From NCBI RefSeq assembly GCF_019396325.1, contig NZ_JAHKRO010000005.1, forward strand, positions 62,001 to 126,000: a stretch of DNA of 64,000 bases, in the 5' to 3' direction. Source of the stretch: Nonomuraea ceibae (GTDB taxonomy: Bacteria > Actinomycetota > Actinomycetes > Streptosporangiales > Streptosporangiaceae). This document shows positions 56,668 to 64,000 of this stretch, piece after piece; position 1 is the first letter of the stretch, and every line of letters starts with the position of its first letter. The notes under the pieces were generated by a model. That model did no database searches. It was not told the origin of the DNA and saw nothing but the letters and a program-made list of their open reading frames with translations. The translations under genes were made by a program, and so were the position numbers.

Positions 56668-58011
56668 TCAGTGGCGGAAGGCCGCCAGCGGGATGGAGAT
56701 CCAGGCGGGGCGGTTGCGGGCCTCGTAGACGACCTCGTAGACGGCCTTCGACAGCTCGAAGGCCCGCAGCAGGGCGGCGTCGCCGGGCGTGATGAGGCCG
56801 CCGCCCTGGAGGTAGCCGTCGAGGAACGCCGACCGGTTGCGGGCGGACCACTCCTCGGCCTTGGGCTCCAGCCTCTCGGCCTCGGAGTGCCCGGCGAGCA
56901 GGTGGCGGGCGGCGTAGTCGAAGGAGCGCAGCATCCCGGCCACGTCGCGCAGCGGCGAGGACAGGGCGCGGCGCTCGGCCAGCGGCTGGCCGGGCTCGCC
57001 CTCGAAGTCGAGCACCACCCAGTCGGTGGTGGTGCGCATCACCTGGCCGAGGTGGTAGTCGCCGTGCACCCGCTGCACGGGCACCTCGGTGGTCAGCTCC
57101 TCGACCTGGTGGTAGGCGGCCTCCAGCACGCCGACGTACGGGCGCAGCTCGGGCACCTCGGCGACCGCCCGGCCGAGCCTGCGCCTGAAGCCCTCGGCCA
57201 TCCGCTTGACCTCGTGCATCTCGACCACGCCGGTGGGGAAGGCGGCGGCCAGCTCGCGGTGGACGGCGGCGGTGGCCGCGCCGAGCCTGGTCGCCTCGGC
57301 CGCGAAGTCGCCGCCCGCGTCGGCGGCCGACATCCCCGACAGCGAGTTGTACAGGTCGCGCACGCTGGTCAGCGCCAGGTCCCAGCCGTCGGTGGAGTTC
57401 GACAGGAACTCCTGCATGATGGCCAGCGTAGTGGGCGTGCCGTCCAGGTCGGTCTCGATCCACCCGTACGGCTGGGCGACGTGCGGCGCGCCGCGCTCGG
57501 CCAGCGCGGTGACGACCTCCAGCTCGGGGTTCACGCCGGGGATGAGCCGCCGGAACAGCTTGCAGATGTACGCGTCGCCGAAGACCAGCGAGGTGTTGGA
57601 CTGCTCGGCCCCCAGCACGAGGCTGCGCGGCGAGGTGTCGATCTCGACGCCGGGCAGGTGGCGGAACCGCACGCCGTCCTGGCCCGTGCCGCCCGCCATC
57701 GACTCCAGCATCCAGTGGGTCAGCTCGTTGTCGTGGACCGCGTCGTAGGCCGACCATTCGGCGCCGCCCGTCGCGTACGGGCCGATGAGGGCGTGGTTGA
57801 GCGTGTCGGGCAGCTCGGTGCGCAGCCCGAGCAGGAGCTGGTAGCGCTCGCGGGAGCCGTCCTGCCACACGGAGACGATCAGGTGGCGCAGGCTGGGGTC
57901 GCCGGACTGGATGACGACGTCCGACTCGATCGACAGGGAGTCGATCGGGCGCCCCTTGCCACCGAACCAGCGCTGTCTGCTGATCCATGCGGCAAGGAGC
58001 TCATCCAGCAC
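56668..58011 (-). CDS. mak: Maltokinase
   Basis: A 447-residue maltokinase (Pep2/Mak): an N-terminal cap domain (ISRQRWFGGKGRPIDSLSI near residue 9) followed by a eukaryotic-kinase-like fold with RVHGDYHLGQVMRT (catalytic Asp, about 315) and VVLDFEGEP (metal Asp, about 330). It phosphorylates maltose from TreS to maltose-1-phosphate, the GlgE substrate. The GTG start is 3 nt after the TreS stop; GGAGGAG lies within the end of treS, so the two are coupled. The length is that of stand-alone enzymes, not the TreS-Mak fusion. Confidence 0.92.
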   Translation of the reverse strand: MLDELLAAWISRQRWFGGKGRPIDSLSIESDVVIQSGDPSLRHLIVSVWQDGSRERYQLLLGLRTELPDTLNHALIGPYATGGAEWSAYDAVHDNELTHWMLESMAGGTGQDGVRFRHLPGVEIDTSPRSLVLGAEQSNTSLVFGDAYICKLFRRLIPGVNPELEVVTALAERGAPHVAQPYGWIETDLDGTPTTLAIMQEFLSNSTDGWDLALTSVRDLYNSLSGMSAADAGGDFAAEATRLGAATAAVHRELAAAFPTGVVEMHEVKRMAEGFRRRLGRAVAEVPELRPYVGVLEAAYHQVEELTTEVPVQRVHGDYHLGQVMRTTTDWVVLDFEGEPGQPLAERRALSSPLRDVAGMLRSFDYAARHLLAGHSEAERLEPKAEEWSARNRSAFLDGYLQGGGLITPGDAALLRAFELSKAVYEVVYEARNRPAWISIPLAAFRH

Positions 58012-58014
58012 GTC

Positions 58015-59715
<1,701 letters not shown>

Positions 59716-59786
59716 GAGCGACCCCCAGGGTTGCTCATGAGGGAGGCGCTTTCACACACGTTGAAGACTCCCCGCTGAATTCAGTT

Positions 59787-61985
59787 CTACCGTGGCGAGG
59801 CCCGTACGGTCAGAATGTGGGCTGGCTGGATGTGAGGGTCGAGGCGCACGTAGTTGCGCTGCCGCCAGCGGTACGACTCGCCCGACAGGTCGTCGTCGAC
59901 GACGAACTCGGCGTTCCAGTCGAGACCGATCGCGGGCAGGTCGAGTTCGACCGTGGCCTCATGGGTGTGGTGCGGATCCAGATTGATCACCGCCAGAACG
60001 ACGTCGCCCAGCCCGTGCCTTCGTGTGGCCGTGTCATAGGCGCCCGGGAGTCGTTTGGAAAAGCAGATGATGTCCGGTTGGTCGACCATGTGGAACCGTA
60101 GATTACGCAATTCCTGGAGCGCCGGATGGGCTCTTCGGAACAAATTCAGCTGTGTGATAAAAGGCGCAAGACTGCGGCCCTCGCGTTCGGCCGTGGCCCA
60201 GTCGCGCGGCCTGTACTGATATTTCTCACTATCCAGGTATTCCTCGCTACCGGGGCGTACTGGGACATTTTCCGTGAGTTCGTACCCCGAATAGACGCCC
60301 CACGTCGGCGAGGCCAGCGCGGCGAGCACGGCCCGGATCTTGAACGCCGGCAGCCCGCCGTGCTGCAGGTACTCGTGCAGGATGTCCGGCGTGTTGACGA
60401 ACAGGTTGGGCCGCAGGAAGCGCGAGGTCTGGTGGGCCAGCTCCGACAGGTAGGACTCGACGTCGGACTTGGAGTTCTTCCACGTGTAGTACGTGTAGGA
60501 CTGGTGGAAGCCGACCTTGGCCAGCGTCTGCAGCATCGCCGGCCGGGTGAACGCCTCGGCCAGGAAGAGCACGTCGGGGTCCGTGGCGTGCACGTCGGCC
60601 ATCAGCCGCTCCCAGAACGCCACCGGCTTGGTGTGCGGGTTGTCCACCCGGAAGATCCGCACGCCGTGGTCCATCCAGTGCCGCAGCACCCGCTTGACCT
60701 CGGCGTAGATGCCCTCGGGGTCCTTGTCGAAGTTCAGCGGGTAGATGTCCTGGTACTTCTTCGGCGGGTTCTCGGCGTAGGCGATCGTCCCGTCCGCCCG
60801 GATCGTGAACCACTCGGGGTGCTCCTTGACCCACGGGTGGTCCGGGGAGCACTGCAGGGCGAAGTCGAGCGCGATCTCCATGCCCAGCTCGCGGGCCTTG
60901 GCGACGAACGCGTCGAAATCGCCGATGGTGCCCAGATCAGGGTGGATCGCGTCGTGGCCGCCGTCCTCCGAGCCGATCGCCCACGGCGAGCCGGGCTCGT
61001 CGGGCTCCGGGCTGAGCGTGTTGTTGCGGCCCTTGCGGAACGTGTGGCCGATCGGGTGGATCGGCGGCAGGTAGACGACGTCGAAGCCCATCTTGGCGAT
61101 GGCGGGCAGGCGCTTGGCGGCAGTCTGGAAATTTCCGGACTTGGTGATGCCGGAGTCGCTCACCACGGCGCCCTCGGAGCGCGGGAAGAACTCGTACCAG
61201 GACCCGTACAGCGCCCGGCGCCGGTCCACCCTGATCCGGTGCTGCTTCGCCCTGGTCACCAGGTCGCGCAGCGGGTGGGCGGCCAGCAGCGCGGCCGTCT
61301 CCGGCAACTGCGCGATCGACAGCCGGGCCCGCGGGTCCAGCTCCTCGTTGCGCAGCGTCGAGGCGATCGCGAGCAGCGCGGCCCGGTGCCCACAGGCCCC
61401 GTCGCCGTTGCCCCCGTTGCTCCCGTTGCCGCCGTTGGCCCCGTTGCGGCCGTTGGCGCCCCCGTTCCCGGCGGTGGCCCCCGCGGTGGTTCCTGCAATG
61501 GTCCCCGCAGTGGTTCCCGGGGCGGCCGTGCCGGTCGTGCGGGCCTGGACCGCCGGGTGGCCCGTCCCGTTCGGCCCCGGGCAGTCGGCCTGGCGCACCG
61601 CCCTGGCGGCGCGCTCGAAGAGCCGGGCGCCCTCCTCGCACATCAGGTCGGTGTCCATGCCACGCGGGATCTTGATCTCCGCGTCGTGCAGCCAGGTGGC
61701 GATGGGATCGCTCCACGCCTCCACGCGGAACAGCCACTCGCCCTCGGCGGGCAGGCAGACATCGGCCGCCCACCGGTCGGTGCCCGGGGCGAGCTCGCGC
61801 ATCCGTCTCAGCCGCTCGCGGCGGCCGTCGGGCGAGGTGAGCACCACCCCGGCGGCCACGGCGTCATGGCCTTCCCTGAAGACGGTCGCCGAGACCTCGA
61901 AGGTCTCGCCGGCGACCGCCTTGGCGGGCCACTGCCCGCAGTCGACGACGGGGGAGATGTCCGTGATGGGAATTCGTCCGATCAT
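59787..61985 (-). CDS. glgE: Alpha-1,4-glucan:maltose-1-phosphate maltosyltransferase
   Basis: A 732-residue GH13_3 enzyme. It opens with MIGRIPITDISPVVDCG, as GlgE proteins do. The barrel has VVYLPPIHPIGHTFRKGRNN (about 305), nucleophile Asp in FRVDNPHTKP (about 445) and acid Glu in LFLAEAFTRP (about 470). It extends alpha-glucan with maltose units from maltose-1-phosphate. The protein is longer than the usual about 670 residues because of an insertion at residues 134-199 (61389-61586) of Thr/Ala/Gly then Asn/Gly repeats. It heads the minus-strand treS-mak group and is divergent from glgP. No clear ribosome binding site. Confidence 0.93.
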   Translation of the reverse strand: MIGRIPITDISPVVDCGQWPAKAVAGETFEVSATVFREGHDAVAAGVVLTSPDGRRERLRRMRELAPGTDRWAADVCLPAEGEWLFRVEAWSDPIATWLHDAEIKIPRGMDTDLMCEEGARLFERAARAVRQADCPGPNGTGHPAVQARTTGTAAPGTTAGTIAGTTAGATAGNGGANGRNGANGGNGSNGGNGDGACGHRAALLAIASTLRNEELDPRARLSIAQLPETAALLAAHPLRDLVTRAKQHRIRVDRRRALYGSWYEFFPRSEGAVVSDSGITKSGNFQTAAKRLPAIAKMGFDVVYLPPIHPIGHTFRKGRNNTLSPEPDEPGSPWAIGSEDGGHDAIHPDLGTIGDFDAFVAKARELGMEIALDFALQCSPDHPWVKEHPEWFTIRADGTIAYAENPPKKYQDIYPLNFDKDPEGIYAEVKRVLRHWMDHGVRIFRVDNPHTKPVAFWERLMADVHATDPDVLFLAEAFTRPAMLQTLAKVGFHQSYTYYTWKNSKSDVESYLSELAHQTSRFLRPNLFVNTPDILHEYLQHGGLPAFKIRAVLAALASPTWGVYSGYELTENVPVRPGSEEYLDSEKYQYRPRDWATAEREGRSLAPFITQLNLFRRAHPALQELRNLRFHMVDQPDIICFSKRLPGAYDTATRRHGLGDVVLAVINLDPHHTHEATVELDLPAIGLDWNAEFVVDDDLSGESYRWRQRNYVRLDPHIQPAHILTVRASPR

Positions 61986-62007
61986 CGCATTCAAAGGTTG
62001 CGACGGC

Positions 62008-62093
62008 ACACTCGGTACCGCCGGAGGCTTTCCGTGGCAGGAACGATCCTTGCATGGGAATTGCGGGCAGCAGTGGATAGAACCCCCGAGTGT
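62008..62093 (-). other. Possible structured leader of glgE
   Basis: Within the 240-bp glgE-glgP divergent region, ACACTCGG (62008-62015) and CCGAGTGT (62086-62093) are perfect arms 70 nt apart, with smaller pairings inside (for example GGAAC with a GATCC region near 62039). In the glgE transcript this would form a closed 5' leader fold ending 22 nt before the start codon. No known riboswitch consensus was recognised; chance pairing is possible. Confidence 0.3.
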
Positions 62094-62225
62094 CCCCGGG
62101 AGAACTGACATTGGAAGAAGTTGCCCCAATAGTCCCTCTTCATGCTTCCTCCTGGAAGGGGTTTGAAGTTCCTCCCTCCCGGTGAAGGACTCAGAGGTCC
62201 CTCCTAGCCCATAGGGTTCGAAATT

Positions 62226-64000
62226 GTGAGAGCTATCCGCCGGTTCACCGTCCGGACCGTCCTGCCCGCGGAGCTGGCCGCACTCGGCGAGCTCGTCCAC
62301 AACCTGCGCTGGTCGTGGCACCCGGAGACGATGGACCTCTTCGCCGAGGTCGACGCCGCACTCTGGGAGCAGGTCGGCCACGACCCCGTCGCGCTGCTGG
62401 GCGCCGTCGGCCACGAACGGCTGGCCGAGCTGGCCGCCGACCGCCGCTTCCAGCGCCGGCTCGCCGACGCCGCCGACGACCTGCGCGAATACATGACCGC
62501 GCCCCGCTGGTACCAGACCCTGCCCGACGCCGCCCGGGCCATCGCCTACTTCTCGCCTGAATACGGGATCGCCGCCGCCCTGCCGCAGTACTCCGGCGGC
62601 CTCGGCATCCTGGCCGGCGACCACCTGAAGGCGGCCAGCGACCTCGGCGTGCCGATCCTGGCCGTCGGGCTGCTCTACCGCCACGGCTACTTCACCCAGT
62701 CGCTCTCGCCCGAGGGCTGGCAGCTGGAGCACTACCCGTCGCTCGACGCGGGCGGGCTGCCGCTGAGCCAGCTCAAGGAGGCCGACGGCACGCCGGTCAA
62801 GGTCCGCGTCGGCCTGCCCGCCGGCCGGGTGCTGCACGCGCAGGTGTGGGTGGCGCAGGTCGGCCGGGTGCCGCTGCTGCTGCTCGACTCCGACGTGGCC
62901 GAGAACGACAGCGCCGCCCGCGACATCACCGACCGCCTCTACGGCGGCGGCACCGACCACCGCCTGATGCAGGAGCTGCTGCTGGGCGTGGGCGGCGTGC
63001 GGGCCATCCGCGCCTACTGCCGCATCACCGGGCACCCCGACCCCGAGGTCTTCCACACCAACGAGGGCCACGCCGGCTTCCTCGGCGTGGAGCGCATCCG
63101 CGAGCTGACCGAGGCGCGGCTCTCGTTCGACGAGGCGCTGGAGGCCGTACGGGCCGGCACGGTGTTCACCACGCACACGCCGGTCCCGGCGGGCATCGAC
63201 CGGTTCCCCGTCGACATGATCGCCCGCCACTTCGGCGGCGACAACGCCTGGCCGACCGTGCCCGTCGAGCGCATCCTGGCGCTCGGCGCCGAGGCCGACC
63301 CGAGCCGGTTCAACATGGCCGTCATGGGCATGCGGCTGGCCCAGCGCGTCAACGGCGTCTCCGAGCTGCACGGCGAGGTCAGCCGGGAGATGTTCAAGAA
63401 CCTGTGGCCCGGCTTCGACGTCGACGAGGTGCCGATCGGCTCGATCACCAACGGCGTGCACGCGCCGACCTGGGTGGGCCGCGAGTTCATGGAGCTGGCC
63501 GGGCGCGAGCTGCCGTCGCTGCTGGAGCGGGCGCGCGGCTGGGAGGGCGTGCAGAAGATCTCCGACGCGGAGATCTGGCACATCCGGGGCACGCTGCGCC
63601 GCCGCCTGGTCGAAGGGGCCAGGGAGCGGCTGCGCGCCTCGTGGCGCGACCGCGGCGCCTCGCCTGCCGAGCTCGGCTGGATCGACGACGTGCTCGACCC
63701 CGACGTGCTGACGATCGGGTTCGCCCGCCGGGTGCCGTCCTACAAGCGGCTCACGCTCATGCTGCGCGACGCCGAACGGCTCACCGAGCTGCTGCTCCAC
63801 CCCGACAAGCCGGTGCAGATCGTGATCGCCGGCAAGGCGCACCCGGCCGACGAGGGCGGCAAGAAGCTGATCCAGCAGATCGTCAAGTTCGCCGACCGGC
63901 CCGAGGTGCGCCACCGCATCGTGTTCCTGCCGGACTACGACATGGCGCTGGGCCAGCTGCTGACCCAGGGCTGCGACGTGTGGCTCAACAACCCGCTGCG
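62226..64000 (+). CDS. glgP: Alpha-glucan phosphorylase (glycogen phosphorylase), 5' part
   Basis: The first 591 residues of an alpha-glucan family phosphorylase; the gene runs off the right edge and lacks its PLP-lysine C-terminal domain here. Visible hallmarks are RRFTVRTVLPAELAALGELVHNLRWSW at residues 4-30, YFSPEYGIAAALPQYSGGLGILAGDHLKAASDLG (about 107-140) and NEGHAGFLGVERI (about 278). It releases glucose-1-phosphate from alpha-glucan, opposing GlgE. GTG at 62226 has only AGGG upstream and TAGGGT 8 nt away, so a leaderless mRNA is possible. A long antisense open frame over it is an artefact of G+C-rich codon use. Confidence 0.9.
   Translation, partial: MRAIRRFTVRTVLPAELAALGELVHNLRWSWHPETMDLFAEVDAALWEQVGHDPVALLGAVGHERLAELAADRRFQRRLADAADDLREYMTAPRWYQTLPDAARAIAYFSPEYGIAAALPQYSGGLGILAGDHLKAASDLGVPILAVGLLYRHGYFTQSLSPEGWQLEHYPSLDAGGLPLSQLKEADGTPVKVRVGLPAGRVLHAQVWVAQVGRVPLLLLDSDVAENDSAARDITDRLYGGGTDHRLMQELLLGVGGVRAIRAYCRITGHPDPEVFHTNEGHAGFLGVERIRELTEARLSFDEALEAVRAGTVFTTHTPVPAGIDRFPVDMIARHFGGDNAWPTVPVERILALGAEADPSRFNMAVMGMRLAQRVNGVSELHGEVSREMFKNLWPGFDVDEVPIGSITNGVHAPTWVGREFMELAGRELPSLLERARGWEGVQKISDAEIWHIRGTLRRRLVEGARERLRASWRDRGASPAELGWIDDVLDPDVLTIGFARRVPSYKRLTLMLRDAERLTELLLHPDKPVQIVIAGKAHPADEGGKKLIQQIVKFADRPEVRHRIVFLPDYDMALGQLLTQGCDVWLNNPL

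Noticed and set aside
61990-62100. c-di-GMP (GEMM) riboswitch before glgE
   Set aside because: A short stretch (GGAAAGCCTCCGG on the minus strand) resembles part of GEMM, but the second helix and the conserved G residues could not be placed.
61986-63914. Very long minus-strand open frame continuing upstream of glgE
   Set aside because: It is antisense to glgP, which has clear phosphorylase motifs; the extra part has no recognisable domain and GlgE homology begins at 61985.

Overview
The window is high-G+C DNA with the dense gene packing, GTG starts and frequent start/stop overlaps of a filamentous actinomycete. The mix of CU044_5270-type and DUF1702 proteins, GlgE-pathway genes and many ECF-like sigma factors fits the Streptosporangiaceae (Nonomuraea-like); that placement is inference. 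No rRNA, tRNA, CRISPR array, transposase or integrase was recognised.

Left part (1-7.6 kb): the tail of a short-chain dehydrogenase, then a ROK repressor, a ribose-type sugar ABC transporter (ATPase, permease, Tat lipoprotein), a Gfo/Idh/MocA dehydrogenase and a TIM-barrel sugar isomerase, closed by a strong terminator. From 7.8 to 22.9 kb are mixed genes: a secreted DNRLRE protein, DinB, an alcohol dehydrogenase/ferredoxin/F420-type operon, a glycosyltransferase/methyltransferase/terpenoid-cyclase-like operon divergent from GDP-mannose dehydratase, an HTH-SRPBCC pair, a DUF559 protein, a 1.1-kb low-complexity gap and an ECF sigma gene coupled to a membrane partner.

24.4-27.3 kb carries an L-fuconate dehydratase, a sugar-acid SDR and an aldo/keto reductase: most of a non-phosphorylative L-fucose route. 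It is followed by a chloramphenicol-exporter-like MFS gene with a 9-codon leader peptide and attenuator hairpin, a LigD-type phosphoesterase fused to a ligase domain lacking its catalytic lysine, and a duplicated secreted protein pair.

The most notable system is a sterol side-chain catabolism module. Genes at 33.6-41.2 kb match fadA5, kstR, fadE28, fadE29, chsH2, chsH1 and ltp2 of the mycobacterial igr locus. The CYP125-like P450 that normally heads that operon lies 12 kb away at 23-24 kb. Exact matches to the KstR operator consensus TnnAACnnGTTnnA lie in front of fadA5, the P450, the ferredoxin/alcohol dehydrogenase operon and, unexpectedly, gmd; fadE28 has a one-mismatch copy. The P450 and fadE28 promoters share the same two-box layout, the KstR box followed by a KstR2-like box next to the start codon.

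Right part (41-64 kb): a DUF981 membrane protein, a sigma-like protein with a C-terminal membrane anchor, an OpuC-type glycine betaine/choline ABC transporter, a flavin reductase, SppA, two tandem subtilases, and the GlgE alpha-glucan pathway (glgE, treS, mak on the minus strand, glgB beyond an inserted plus-strand MFS gene), with glgP divergent from glgE and running off the right edge.
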